Notes: generated by a model not told the origin, from the letters alone. DNA of 64,000 nt from Holophagales bacterium (GCA_009843505.1 VYDI01000028.1:124001-188000); one strand, 5' to 3'. Positions 1 to 8,758 are shown, numbered from the stretch's first letter. Translations and numbers: made by a program.

Positions 1-899
1 AAGGGCTGGATCGCCTGCCGTTCAACGAAGGTCCCTACGTAGGCCTCACGACGTCCAACTTCTTCCGCGTCGCGGGCCTGGCGATTGTGGAAGGTCGCGG
101 CTTTACCGAGTGGGATCGCGCCGAGACCCAGAAGGTCGCGGTCGTCGACACGACGTTCGCGCACGGCGTCTGGCCTGGCAGGAGCGCCGTGGGCCAGTGC
201 CTCTTCTTCGGAGAAACGTCCACCGACTGCACCACGGTTGTCGGCGTCGTGGAATCCGCCCTCGACAGGGGCCTGCTGGACGCCGATCGCGCCGCCGTCT
301 ACTACCTGCCCATCTCCCAGGCTTCGTCAAACCCCATTCAGGCAGGCTTCGTGAACAACATGCGCACGCTGGTCGTGCGGACTCGCAGGAACACAGCGCG
401 CGCGGTGCAGCCAACCCTCCTCGCACTGGCGGACCTGTTCCCCGACCTCCCGCGCGACAATGTGCGGAGCCTCCAGACTGTCTTCGCGCCGCGGATCCGC
501 ACATGGACCATCGGTACGGGGCTGTTCGGCGCTTCCGCCGCCCTGGCGGTGCTGCTCGCCGCCATCGGGCTCTATGCGGTCATCGCGTTCGGCGTACGCC
601 AACACGAGCTCGAGTTCGGCATCCGGCGCGCCCTGGGCGCCCGGTCGTCGCGCCTCCTGCGCATGGTGCTGGCGCGCGGCTTCTTCCTGGCGGCGGCCGG
701 TGTCGTAGCCGGCACGCTCGCCGCCTTGTGGGCCGGCAGATTCGTGGAACCCCTGCTCTTCGACGGCCGGACTCCCCGCGACCCGCTCGCGTTCGCCGCC
801 GCGGCGCTCGTGCTCCTGACGATCGCCGTGATGGCCTCCTTCCTTCCGGCTCGCCGGGCCTCTCGCGCCGACCCGCGTCAGGCGCTGGAGGCTGAGTAG
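1..899 (+). CDS. ADOP-type ABC transporter permease, C-terminal part (5' truncated by window edge)
   Basis: The reading frame is open from base 3, so only the last ~298 residues of a FtsX/MacB-type permease are visible. The visible part starts in the periplasmic MacB core (GLDRLPFNEG, then TSNFFRVAGL and GRGFTEWDR) and ends with the C-terminal FtsX block: a membrane helix (LAVLLAAIGLYAVIAFGVRQ), the cytoplasmic coupling motif EFGIRRALGAR, and two more helices before LPARRASRADPRQALEAE. It is closely similar in order and wording to the next gene, so the two are tandem paralogues 14 bp apart. ADOP permeases lack a dedicated ATPase gene beside them, and none is visible here. The substrate is unknown. 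The family call is secure; the start lies outside the window. Confidence 0.9.
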   Translation, partial: GLDRLPFNEGPYVGLTTSNFFRVAGLAIVEGRGFTEWDRAETQKVAVVDTTFAHGVWPGRSAVGQCLFFGETSTDCTTVVGVVESALDRGLLDADRAAVYYLPISQASSNPIQAGFVNNMRTLVVRTRRNTARAVQPTLLALADLFPDLPRDNVRSLQTVFAPRIRTWTIGTGLFGASAALAVLLAAIGLYAVIAFGVRQHELEFGIRRALGARSSRLLRMVLARGFFLAAAGVVAGTLAALWAGRFVEPLLFDGRTPRDPLAFAAAALVLLTIAVMASFLPARRASRADPRQALEAE

Positions 900-913
900 C
901 GCCGCCACACCGC

Positions 914-3649
914 ATGCTGAAGCAGTTCCTGTTTCACCTGCGTTCGAGCTGGGACCGGCGGCGACGGGACGCGGAGCTCGACGAGGAGATCCGCTTCCAT
1001 CTCGACGAGGAAGCGGAAGAGCGAGTCGAGGCGGGCCAGTCTCCCGAACGTGCTCACGCCGAAGCACGGCGCGACTTCGGCAACGTGACCCTGATTCGCG
1101 AGCGGACCCGCGAGACCTGGGGCTGGGCGCCCGTGGAGAGGCTCCTCAAGGACATTCGCGCCGCGTTCCGCATGATGCGACACAACAGCGGCTACACCTG
1201 CGCGGTCGTCCTGACCCTGGCACTCGGCATCGGACTGAACGCCCCGATGTACGAGATGCTGTCCCGCCTGTTCCTCCAGCCGCCACCCCACATCGAGGAC
1301 CCTGACCGCGTTCATCGCCTCTGGGTCAGCGAGCGCATCGATCCAGGCGATCGCGGCGTCTCCACGGGACGAACCTGGGTCGTCGATGCGTTGCAATGGC
1401 TCGACTTCGACGCCCTGAGCGCCGCCGACAACCCACTCATCGACGGCGTCGCGGGCCACCGAGTCTCTTTCAGGACGAACGGGCGCGGTCAGCGCGCCGA
1501 GAACGTCACGGTCTCCTGGGTCACAGGAGAGTTCTTCGACTTCCTTGGCGTGGCCCCAACGGCCGGAAGGTTGATCGCCGCCGAGGACGACGACCTGACG
1601 GCGCAACCTGTCGCCGTGATCAGCGACGGCTACCGCCGGCAGCGGTTCGGAAGCGCGGAGGAGGCGCTCGGCACGACGCTCAGTTTCGAGGACGTCACCT
1701 ACCTCGTCGTCGGCGTGCTGCCGCCCGGCTTCTCCGGGCCCCGCTCGAACGCCGTCGACGTGTGGCTGCCTCTCGAACACGCGGCGACGGCGAGCCGGGG
1801 GAACAGCTGGAGACGGTACGGAACCACCTTCTACCTAACGCCGTTCGTCCGGCTGGCGCCCGGCGCGACGGAGGAGGCCGCCGGCGCCGCGGTGACGGCC
1901 GCCGTCCGGGCAGCGCGTGCCGGGTCGCGGTTCCCGGACTCCCTGGACCGGGAGGCGACCGTGGCTCTCGGCCCGATCCTTCGAACCCGCGGCCCCGTCA
2001 CGCTGCGGCGCCACATGCGCCTGCCGCTGATCGCAGGCGGGATCACCTTCGTGGTGCTCCTCATCGCGGCCGTCAACATGTCGAACCTGCTGATGCTGCG
2101 GGTCGCTGCCAGGCGACGCGAGTTGGCAGTGCGCTACGCGCTCGGCCTGGGCAGATGGGGAATCGGACGTCTCCTGGTGACGGAGAGCCTGGCTCTCGCC
2201 GCCCTCTCCGGCGTTGTCGCGCTGGCGGTGGCGGCAGCTACGGGCGACGCCCTTCGCCGAACGCTCCTGCCCAACTACCAGTGGGCCGAAGATCCGCTGG
2301 GCGCAACGGCAATCGGGTTCACCGGGATCGCCGTCCTCGGGATCGGCCTGGCGGCAGCGCTGGCACCCGCCGTGTACGCAGCGCGCAGCCGGGGTCTCGA
2401 GAGACTCGACAGTTCCCGGGGCGCCAGCGCGCTCGGAACGCCCGTCCGCACCGGCCTGATCGTGGTCCAGGCCGCGCTGTCGGTGGTCCTGCTGAGCGGG
2501 ACGGCCGTGTTCTACCGTTCCTTCGAAGCGGCGCGCCAGGTCGACGTCGGCTACGCGAAGGAGCACCTGCTCACGGTGACTCTGGGGAGCTTCCACGGTG
2601 ACACCCGACTGGATGGCCTGGACGGTGCACCGCTCGACGAGAGCGCAATCCGGACCATGGAAGCCCGCGTACGGGACGTACCGGAGGTGCTGGACGTCGC
2701 GCAGGGAACGAGTTCACCCATGTCGGGAAGCGGTGCGGTGTACGCGGATCTGCGCATCGAGGGACTCGACCGCCTGCCGTTCCGCTCCGGTCCCCATGTG
2801 AACTTCACTACACCCAACTTCTTCGATGTCGCGGGGCTGGAAGTTCGAAAAGGCCGCGGCTTCACGGAATGGGACCGCGAAGGCACGCAGAAGGTCGCGG
2901 TCGTCAGTACGTCGTTCGCCCAGCAGGCCTGGCCCGGCCGGAGCGCCGTCGGCCGTTGTCTGTTCGTCAGCGGTGCCGCCGACTGCACAACGGTGGTCGG
3001 CGTAGTGGAACCAGCAGTGAACTGGACTCTGCCCGAGGCGGACCCGGTCTACTACCTGCCCATCGCCCAAGCGGCATCCGACCCGGCCCTGGTGGGATGG
3101 ACGAGCATCCAGCGTGCACTGATCGTCCGCACCGCCGGAAGCCCCGGGCGCGTCGAGGCGCCGGTGCTTGCCGCCCTGGCCGAGCTGTTTCCGGAACTGC
3201 CGGGACACCACGTCCGGAACCTCTCCACACAGTTCGCGTCACGCATTCGCACCTGGAGAACCGGAACGCGCCTGTTCGCCGCCTCCGCGATGCTCGCGGT
3301 GTCGCTCGCGGCCATCGGGCTCTATGCCGTCATCGCGTTCGGCGTACGACAGCGTGAGCACGAGTTCGGCATCCGGCGCGCCCTGGGCGCCAGGGCGTCC
3401 AACCTCCTGCGCACGGTACTGGCGCGTGGCTTCTCAGTGGCGGCGGCCGGTGTCGCGGCCGGCGCGATCACCGCGCTCTGGGCAGGCCGATTCGTCGAGC
3501 CGCTGCTCTTCGACGGCCGGACTCCCCGCGACCCGCTAGCGTTCGGAGTGGCGGCCCTGGTGCTACTGGCGGTGGCGGTGATGGCCTCGTACCTTCCGGC
3601 CCGCCGGGCAGCCCGCGCCGATCCCCGGCGAGCGCTGGAAGCCGAGTAA
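914..3649 (+). CDS. ADOP family ABC transporter permease (MacB/FtsX fold), complete
   Basis: This 911-residue inner-membrane permease carries the ADOP N-terminal prefix domain (about residues 1-80: LKQFLFHLRSSWDRRRRDAE, then EIRFHLDEEAEE and the ARRDFGN stretch). A first helix follows at about 96-113, then a large periplasmic MacB core, a first FtsX block from about 370 with motif RRRELAVRYALG, a second periplasmic domain, and a C-terminal FtsX block with EFGIRRALGAR at about 813. This duplicated FtsX layout is the hallmark of ADOP proteins, which are expanded in Acidobacteriota and thought to work in export or efflux with unlinked ATPases. The start ATG at 914 gives the full prefix domain. 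It is a tandem copy of the truncated upstream gene. The substrate cannot be told from sequence. Confidence 0.92.
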   Translation: MLKQFLFHLRSSWDRRRRDAELDEEIRFHLDEEAEERVEAGQSPERAHAEARRDFGNVTLIRERTRETWGWAPVERLLKDIRAAFRMMRHNSGYTCAVVLTLALGIGLNAPMYEMLSRLFLQPPPHIEDPDRVHRLWVSERIDPGDRGVSTGRTWVVDALQWLDFDALSAADNPLIDGVAGHRVSFRTNGRGQRAENVTVSWVTGEFFDFLGVAPTAGRLIAAEDDDLTAQPVAVISDGYRRQRFGSAEEALGTTLSFEDVTYLVVGVLPPGFSGPRSNAVDVWLPLEHAATASRGNSWRRYGTTFYLTPFVRLAPGATEEAAGAAVTAAVRAARAGSRFPDSLDREATVALGPILRTRGPVTLRRHMRLPLIAGGITFVVLLIAAVNMSNLLMLRVAARRRELAVRYALGLGRWGIGRLLVTESLALAALSGVVALAVAAATGDALRRTLLPNYQWAEDPLGATAIGFTGIAVLGIGLAAALAPAVYAARSRGLERLDSSRGASALGTPVRTGLIVVQAALSVVLLSGTAVFYRSFEAARQVDVGYAKEHLLTVTLGSFHGDTRLDGLDGAPLDESAIRTMEARVRDVPEVLDVAQGTSSPMSGSGAVYADLRIEGLDRLPFRSGPHVNFTTPNFFDVAGLEVRKGRGFTEWDREGTQKVAVVSTSFAQQAWPGRSAVGRCLFVSGAADCTTVVGVVEPAVNWTLPEADPVYYLPIAQAASDPALVGWTSIQRALIVRTAGSPGRVEAPVLAALAELFPELPGHHVRNLSTQFASRIRTWRTGTRLFAASAMLAVSLAAIGLYAVIAFGVRQREHEFGIRRALGARASNLLRTVLARGFSVAAAGVAAGAITALWAGRFVEPLLFDGRTPRDPLAFGVAALVLLAVAVMASYLPARRAARADPRRALEAE

Positions 3650-3732
3650 CGCGGCGACGGACTCCCGAGCCAGCTTGCAGTCACGGAAGCGATTGCGCAA
3701 ACTGCGTAACCGCGTCCGCGGAGGGAAGCCCA

Positions 3733-3984
3733 GTGAAGACGATGACGATTCCAAATGTGGCGCCGGACTTGGCGGCCGCCCTTGAGGCGGAGGCCCTTCA
3801 GAGGGGTCTGTCGCTCAACCAGACCGTGCTGGCTCTACTACGAGAAGCTCTCGGCCTCGCGGAAGAGACGGAGCGGCGGAACGGACTTCGCCGACTGGCC
3901 GGTTCCTGGACCGAGCAGGAGTTCAACGAGTTCGAACGCACTGTTCGGTCCTTCCGCGAAACTGACGAGGAGCTCTGGCGGTAA
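3733..3984 (+). CDS. orphan VapB/FitA-like ribbon-helix-helix antitoxin
   Basis: An 83-residue protein with a short N-terminal strand (MTIPNVAPDLAAALEAEA) followed by LSLNQTVLALLREALG. This is the strand-helix-helix pattern of RHH/VapB antitoxins that bind their own promoter. The acidic, aromatic tail (WTEQEFNEFERTVRSF, then DEELWR) fits a toxin-binding C-terminus. The start is a GTG with a GGAGGG ribosome site about 8 bases upstream. No PIN or RelE-like toxin follows: the next gene, 10 bp away, is an unrelated Kelch protein on the other strand. It may be a solitary antitoxin left after toxin loss, or a stand-alone regulator. The fold call is by pattern only. Confidence 0.7.
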   Translation: MKTMTIPNVAPDLAAALEAEALQRGLSLNQTVLALLREALGLAEETERRNGLRRLAGSWTEQEFNEFERTVRSFRETDEELWR

Positions 3985-3993
3985 CGCGGCAAC

Positions 3994-4971
3994 TCAGGGC
4001 AGATCGGCCACCCACATCTTCGCCTGCGCTCCGCGGCCCCTCGCCGAGCCGCCGGCGACGTAGAGCTTGCCGCCGATGATCGCGGCGGCCGGCGACGACA
4101 GCGGCATCGGCAACTTGCCGAGGAGTTCCCATTCGCCGCCGGGCTCCAACACCAGGATGTCCGGGTCGATCGACTTCTTGCCGCCCGCCGGGGTCGTGTG
4201 GCCGCCGACCATGACGATGCGGCCCTCGTGGACAAAGGTGCCGGCCTCGCCGTGCGAATGCCCCTTCGGGAGGTCAGGACCGCGGCTCCAGGTATGGGCT
4301 GCGGCGTCGTAGATGTCCACCCGGGCCTGGTCGAGCTGCTGGCTGTCGTGGTTGTACTGGCCACCGATCGCGTAGATGCGGTTGCCGATCGCAACGGCTG
4401 AGAACTGGTTGCGCGGGTCCGGCATCGGCGCCGCGTTCCGCCAGGTCGCTGCGCCCGAAGTCCAATCGTCCAGGTCGAGGACCCAGTGGTCGGCAGCGTC
4501 CGTGTCCCGGTCGGCCTTCAGGCCGCCAAAGTAGTGCAGCTTGCGGCCGACCAGGGCCAGCCCCCCGCCGGCCCGCGGCTTTGGCAGCAACGGCGCGGCC
4601 GTGTAGCGGTCCAGATCCAGGTCGTAGCTCCAGACCTCAGCGATCGCGTGGCCCTTGTAGCCGTCCTTGAAGCCGCCGGCGAACCACACGGTGCCACCGT
4701 CCAGCACCGCGTTCAGGTGGGTGACCCCGCTCGGCATGTCCTGGATCCGTGTCCAGCTCCCGTCCGCCGGGTCGAAGACGTCGACCCGCTTGCTCGATCG
4801 GACCGGTCCCTCATAGCCGGCGAACACGTAGAACCTGCCGTCGACGACTGTCGTCGCGGCTTCCCACTTGCCGGCGGGCATGTCGGGGAGTTCCCGCCAC
4901 GCGAGTTCCTGGGCCACGACGGATCCGGCGATCACGGCCAAAAGAACCGTGGCACCAAACACGCGGTTCAT
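3994..4971 (-). CDS. secreted Kelch-repeat beta-propeller protein
   Basis: A 325-residue protein beginning with a signal peptide (MNRVFGATVLLAVIAGSVVAQ). It then has repeated Kelch blades with GG doublets and downstream Trp/Tyr: YVFAGYEG, VWFAGGFKDG, LHYFGGLKA, IYAIGGQYN, IVMVGGHTT and LYVAGGSARG. About six blades can be counted, enough for a closed propeller. It is probably periplasmic or extracellular. Kelch propellers bind ligands or act as scaffolds and no enzyme motif is visible, so no specific role is offered. An in-frame GTG lies 7 codons upstream (4992), but the ATG at 4971 has a GAGG ribosome site and begins a normal signal peptide. Confidence 0.85.
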   Translation of the reverse strand: MNRVFGATVLLAVIAGSVVAQELAWRELPDMPAGKWEAATTVVDGRFYVFAGYEGPVRSSKRVDVFDPADGSWTRIQDMPSGVTHLNAVLDGGTVWFAGGFKDGYKGHAIAEVWSYDLDLDRYTAAPLLPKPRAGGGLALVGRKLHYFGGLKADRDTDAADHWVLDLDDWTSGAATWRNAAPMPDPRNQFSAVAIGNRIYAIGGQYNHDSQQLDQARVDIYDAAAHTWSRGPDLPKGHSHGEAGTFVHEGRIVMVGGHTTPAGGKKSIDPDILVLEPGGEWELLGKLPMPLSSPAAAIIGGKLYVAGGSARGRGAQAKMWVADLP

Positions 4972-5154
4972 CGGGACCTCGCCAAACGCCACAACGTTTC
5001 GATCCCAGCAACAGACACCATTCCCGTGTCTACGATGCCTGGGGGCAGCGGTTCACGGCTACGCACAACGATCTCCTCAGACACCCCCATGCTACGGGAA
5101 CCAACCGTAGATGGACGGCTGCGTCTGGTCAGTCTCGGGTAGCCTCAGCCGCCC

Positions 5155-5805
5155 ATGACGCCGCGCCCAGGAAGAGAGGCCAGCCCACTCTTCGTAGAGG
5201 CCACTCCGGAGGACGCTTCGAGGAGTTCAGGGCTGTGGCTCTTTGTGGATGTCGGCTTCTCCCGAAGAACCAGGAGTTGCGGCTTCGCGGTAGACGACTG
5301 TCCTCCCGAGGAACTCACCTTTGGCTGCCTTGTGCAGCGGACTCTGGACGTTGTCAGCCCCGCGTCAACGCCCATCAACCTGCTCCTTGAGGCGCCCTTG
5401 TCCGCCGCATTCAACAAGAACGGCAACCCTACGGGGCGGCGCATCGAGAAACGCGGGAGTCAGGTTCGCTATTGGTACCTGGGCCCGGCCTGCGTGGTCC
5501 TGGTAGCGGCAACGTACCTGCTCCGTCAGATACGAGAGGCAACCCTGAAGGAACCTGGCAGTAGTGCGCCCATTCGGCTCTTCGAGGGATTCGCGTCCTT
5601 CAAGGAGGGGAAAGGCACATCCTCGCACGTTGACGACGTCTCAGACTTGAGGAACGTGGCCTGGGGCCGCGCCGGCGTACCAGGCAAGGTCGTGTGGGCC
5701 GACGACCTGAAGATGAACGAGAGCGACACACTCCGTTCAGCCTTCGCCGTGTCGGGCATGGACCTTGGAGTACCGCCTGTGGTGCTGGTAGGCGAGGAGT
5801 CCTAG
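5155..5805 (+). CDS. hypothetical protein, possible RNase H-like (DUF429-type) fold
   Basis: A 216-residue protein I do not recognise with certainty. Three acidic patches are spaced as in RNase H-like predicted nucleases: LFVDVGFSRRTRSCGFAVDD (about 29-48), INLLLEAPLSAAF (about 74-86) and RLFEGFASFKEG followed by SHVDD (about 141-161). A conserved-looking PTGRRIEKRGSQVRYWYLG stretch lies between. This resembles the order in DUF429 predicted nucleases, but the match is an inference. Base composition looks less GC-rich than the flanking genes. It lies 39 bp upstream of a toxin-like pair on the same strand, so all three may be one acquired module. No strong ribosome site precedes the ATG. Confidence 0.6.
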   Translation: MTPRPGREASPLFVEATPEDASRSSGLWLFVDVGFSRRTRSCGFAVDDCPPEELTFGCLVQRTLDVVSPASTPINLLLEAPLSAAFNKNGNPTGRRIEKRGSQVRYWYLGPACVVLVAATYLLRQIREATLKEPGSSAPIRLFEGFASFKEGKGTSSHVDDVSDLRNVAWGRAGVPGKVVWADDLKMNESDTLRSAFAVSGMDLGVPPVVLVGEES

Positions 5806-5844
5806 AGCCCACCTCGGCCGAGTAGGGGAGGACTCAAGAGTGTC

Positions 5845-6168
5845 GTGGCTAGTACATTCGACCAGATCAGGACCCTCGTTTCCGACGGCAACGTCAGGAT
5901 CTCGGAGCACGCCTACGACGAACTCGCGGCCGATGGACTGCTCACCCGCGAGATGGTCGAAGGCGTGAGCGATGCCGAGTTGCTTGAGGACTACCCGGAC
6001 TACCCAAAGGGGCCGTGCGTCCTACTGCTCCAGCGAACAAGAGACGGGCGTCCCGCCCACACCGTATGGGGTCTTCCCGTTGGCCAAACGGAGCCTGCCG
6101 TCTTGATTACGGCATACTCACCTGACCCAGAGAAGTGGGAGCCTGGATTCCGGCGGAGAAGAAGATGA
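5845..6168 (+). CDS. DUF4258 domain protein, probable toxin of a small two-gene module
   Basis: A 107-residue protein with the DUF4258 layout: an N-terminal ISEHAYDELAADGL helix (His in SEHA), then YPKGPCVLLLQRTRDGRPAHTVWG and a closing ITAYSPDPEKWEPGFRRRR strand. DUF4258 proteins have a BECR/RelE-like fold and often pair with a small downstream antitoxin-like gene. Here the stop overlaps the next start in ATGA (6165-6168), the usual sign of translational coupling. The GTG start at 5845 has a good ribosome site (GGGGAGGAC) about 12 bases upstream. Toxic activity is inferred from domain and gene order, not demonstrated. Confidence 0.72.
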   Translation: MASTFDQIRTLVSDGNVRISEHAYDELAADGLLTREMVEGVSDAELLEDYPDYPKGPCVLLLQRTRDGRPAHTVWGLPVGQTEPAVLITAYSPDPEKWEPGFRRRRR

Positions 6169-6380
6169 AGCGAACCAGACGGACAAAGCTCATTCAAGAG
6201 GGGAAGTACGTCGCGGAAGTAGACGTCGACCTGCTGGAAGAGCCCGAAGAATGGTCGCCGCACCTGTCACTGGAGGACGCGTACCGACTTGACGATGTAC
6301 GGCAGGCCCTGCGACGAGGCGACCTTGAGGCGGCAGCCAAGAATGCCCGCGTGTTCAGCCTGACGCCCGTGGCCGTGTAG
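6165..6380 (+). CDS. small partner protein, probable antitoxin to the DUF4258 protein
   Basis: A 71-residue protein starting at the ATG that overlaps the DUF4258 stop. It begins basic (MKRTRRTKLIQEGKYVAEV), then an acidic middle (DVDLLEEPEEWSPHLSLEDA), and ends with a helical part (LDDVRQALRRGDLEAAAKNA) and the hydrophobic tail VFSLTPVAV. This resembles the small antitoxin-like partners found after DUF4258 or RelE-fold genes. An in-frame ATG 30 bases upstream is less likely because it lacks the coupling overlap. The last 26 bases overlap the convergent CHAD gene. Confidence 0.6.
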   Translation: MKRTRRTKLIQEGKYVAEVDVDLLEEPEEWSPHLSLEDAYRLDDVRQALRRGDLEAAAKNARVFSLTPVAV

Positions 6381-7308
6381 GGCGACGGTCCGGCAGATCG
6401 TCTGCATCCCGGAGTTGACTCGCGAGAGCGGCGGCTTCGTCCAGCAGCGCCTGCATGCCGGCACCGTCCAGCCAGTCGAGTCTGAACAGTCGGTAACTCG
6501 CCTCTGCCCGAGCCGCGTTGAGACGCGCCAACTCCACGACTCCGGCCTCGCTCGCGGGCGAGGCGTCGTCGAGGTAGACGCCCAGTAGATCGTCGAGGAC
6601 GTTCGCGTCGTTCAGGGTACCGAGCACGTCCTGGAGCTGCTTGCAACGATCAACCATGGTGCCCGCGAGTTCGATCTCCGCGCCCACGGGTTCGACGAGG
6701 TAGCGGAGGCGCTTGCCGGCGATGCGCACCCTGTGAGCACCACGCTTCCGGTCGTCGCCGAGGCCGGTGACGCAAGCCTTCAGCCGGTGGGCGATCGAAT
6801 CCAACCGCTCCGCCAGCGCCTCCGTGTACGGCGGGCCAGCGGCTGCCGCCGGAACCCGATCGGCCACGCGCGACTCGAAGCCGCCGGCCCATGCGGCGAA
6901 GTCGGCACAGACCATCTCGTTCGAGTCGCCTGAACCCGCCAGACTTGCCGAACGAAGCCGCTCTTCGACCCACTCACAGCCCGGCCGGTGCTCCGGCTCC
7001 AACTCGTCGACCTGTTCCTCCAGCCACACGAGCGCAACCTCTGCATCGCGACCTCTGCCGGTCCGTTTCTGGAACCCGGCGAGCGTCCGCCGGTCCCGCT
7101 TCTTCACCACACCACGCAGCAGGCCCTTCCAGGCGCTCAAGGTGCTCCGCAGCCGCCGGATCGAGACTCTGAAGTCGTGGAGGCCCTCGGCGTCTTCCGG
7201 GTCGAGGCAGCGCGGCGCGGCCTCGCGCGCTTGCGAGAGAAGATCCAGCGCGATCAGACGCACCGCCTCCTCCGCGTCCCGCCGCAGCAGATCGGCCGGA
7301 AGAGGCAT
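6355..7308 (-). CDS. CHAD domain protein
   Basis: A 317-residue protein with the CHAD fold: a four-helix bundle with conserved His and Arg/Lys, seen here as LHDFRVSIRRLRSTLSAW (about 43-60) and again as HRVRIAGKRLRYLVEPV in the second half. CHAD proteins bind inorganic polyphosphate and usually sit at polyphosphate granules, often near metabolic or regulatory genes. The ATG at 7308 is chosen because upstream in-frame starts run into the divergent lyase gene. A TATACT box lies 6 bases before this ATG, so a leaderless transcript is possible. The 3' end overlaps the small antitoxin-like gene by 26 bases. Confidence 0.85.
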   Translation of the reverse strand: MPLPADLLRRDAEEAVRLIALDLLSQAREAAPRCLDPEDAEGLHDFRVSIRRLRSTLSAWKGLLRGVVKKRDRRTLAGFQKRTGRGRDAEVALVWLEEQVDELEPEHRPGCEWVEERLRSASLAGSGDSNEMVCADFAAWAGGFESRVADRVPAAAAGPPYTEALAERLDSIAHRLKACVTGLGDDRKRGAHRVRIAGKRLRYLVEPVGAEIELAGTMVDRCKQLQDVLGTLNDANVLDDLLGVYLDDASPASEAGVVELARLNAARAEASYRLFRLDWLDGAGMQALLDEAAALASQLRDADDLPDRRPTRPRASG

Positions 7309-7330
7309 TCGGTCAGTATAGGAAGGCGCC

Positions 7331-8680
7331 ATGAAGACGATCATCGAACCCTTTCGCATCAAGGCCGTCGAACCGATCCGCCTCGCCAGTCCCGATCAAC
7401 GGGAAGAGGTTCTTCGCGACGCCGGCTTCAACCTGTTCAAGATCGCGGCGGAGCACGTGCTGATCGATCTCCTGACCGACAGCGGCACCGGCGCGATGAG
7501 CGCGCAGCAGTGGGCCGCCGTCATGCGCGCCGACGAGAGCTACGCCGGCTCGACCAGCTTCCTCCGCCTGCGCGAGACGGTCGAGGAGATCATGGGGTTC
7601 GAGCGGATGCTGCCGACCCACCAGGGGAGGGCCAGCGAGCGAATCCTCTTCGACCTGATCGGCGGCGAGGGCAGGATCGTGCCGAACAACGCCCACTTCG
7701 ACACGACCCGGGCGAACATCGAACACAGCGGCGCCCAGGCGGTCGACCTCGGCATTCCCGAGGCGACCGATCCAACGAACCGTCACCCGTTCAAGGGCAA
7801 TCTCGATCTGGATCGGCTGGAGTCGCTGCTCGCCGCCGAGAGTTCGCGCGTACCCGTCGTCATGTGCACGGTGACGAGCAACACGAGCGGCGGTCAGCCC
7901 GTGAGCCTGGAGAACCTCCGCGCGACGCGGGATCTGTGCCGCCAGTACGGCGTGCCCCTGTTCCTGGACGCCTGCCGGTTCGCCGAGAACGCCTGGTTCA
8001 TCAAGCAGCGGGAAGCGGGACAGCAGGACCGTTCCGCGCGCGACATCGCGCGCGAGATGTTCGACCTCGCCGACGGCGCCACGATCAGCGCCAAGAAGGA
8101 CGGGATCGTCAACATCGGGGGCCTCCTGCTCCTGCGCGACGAAGAGCTGTTCCGCCGCGCCAGCGACCTGACGATTCTCACCGAGGGATACGTCACCTAC
8201 GGGGGGCTCGCCGGCCGCGATCTCGAGGCGATGGCGCAGGGCTTCCGGGAAGTGCTCGACGAGGACTACCTCCGCTACCGGATCCGCAGCACGACGTACG
8301 TCGGCGAGAAGCTGCTGGAGGCCGGCATCCAGATCGTCGAGCCGCCGGGAGGCCACGCGATCTACATCGACGCCTGCCGGTTCTGCCGGCACCTGTCCCG
8401 CGAGCAGCTCCCCGGGCAGGCGCTCGTGGTCGCCCTCTACCGGCATGCCGGCATCCGCACCTGCGAGGTGGGGACCGTCATGTTCGGCGCGCGGCAACAG
8501 CCGCCGCTCGACCTGGTCCGGCTGGCGGTGCCACGGCGCGTCTACACGCAGTCCCACATGGACTACGTGGTCGAGGCGCTGGTGGAACTGTACGCGAAGC
8601 GGGAGCGGATTCGAGGGCTGCGGATCGTGGACGCACCGGCAGCGCTGCCGCATTTCAGTGCGCGCTTCGAGGAGATGTAG
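7331..8680 (+). CDS. tryptophanase / tyrosine phenol-lyase family PLP lyase
   Basis: A 449-residue fold-type I PLP enzyme of the beta-eliminating lyase family, which splits aromatic amino acids to pyruvate, ammonia and indole or phenol. Family landmarks are YAGSTSFLRL (71-80), THQGRASERILF (96-107), FDTTRANIEHSG (123-134), SNTSGGQPVSLEN (183-195), the cofactor Asp in FLDACRFAENA (211-221) and the PLP lysine in SAKKDG (K255/K256). Residues that separate tryptophanase from tyrosine phenol-lyase cannot be read with confidence. SAKKD is tryptophanase-like, while the following VNIGG resembles the phenol-lyase. An AGGAAGG ribosome site precedes the ATG. Only 22 bp separate it from the divergent CHAD start. 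Confidence 0.9.
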   Translation: MKTIIEPFRIKAVEPIRLASPDQREEVLRDAGFNLFKIAAEHVLIDLLTDSGTGAMSAQQWAAVMRADESYAGSTSFLRLRETVEEIMGFERMLPTHQGRASERILFDLIGGEGRIVPNNAHFDTTRANIEHSGAQAVDLGIPEATDPTNRHPFKGNLDLDRLESLLAAESSRVPVVMCTVTSNTSGGQPVSLENLRATRDLCRQYGVPLFLDACRFAENAWFIKQREAGQQDRSARDIAREMFDLADGATISAKKDGIVNIGGLLLLRDEELFRRASDLTILTEGYVTYGGLAGRDLEAMAQGFREVLDEDYLRYRIRSTTYVGEKLLEAGIQIVEPPGGHAIYIDACRFCRHLSREQLPGQALVVALYRHAGIRTCEVGTVMFGARQQPPLDLVRLAVPRRVYTQSHMDYVVEALVELYAKRERIRGLRIVDAPAALPHFSARFEEM

Positions 8681-8710
8681 CTCTTCGTGCTCGCCGCTCC
8701 GCGGCATCGC

Positions 8711-8745
8711 GCTTCATGCCGGCGAGGACGCCGGCGCACCCAGTG
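8711..8745 (+). repeat. dispersed palindromic repeat, family 1, copy A
   Basis: Contains GCCGGCGAGGACGCCGGC followed by GCACCCAGTG. The GCCGGCG and CGCCGGC arms can pair into a hairpin. It lies in the 78-bp gap between the convergent lyase and symporter genes, where it could act in termination or mRNA protection. Four other copies are at 17523, 31892, 34171 and 42891. Confidence 0.75.
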
Positions 8746-8758
8746 TGGGAATGCGCAA

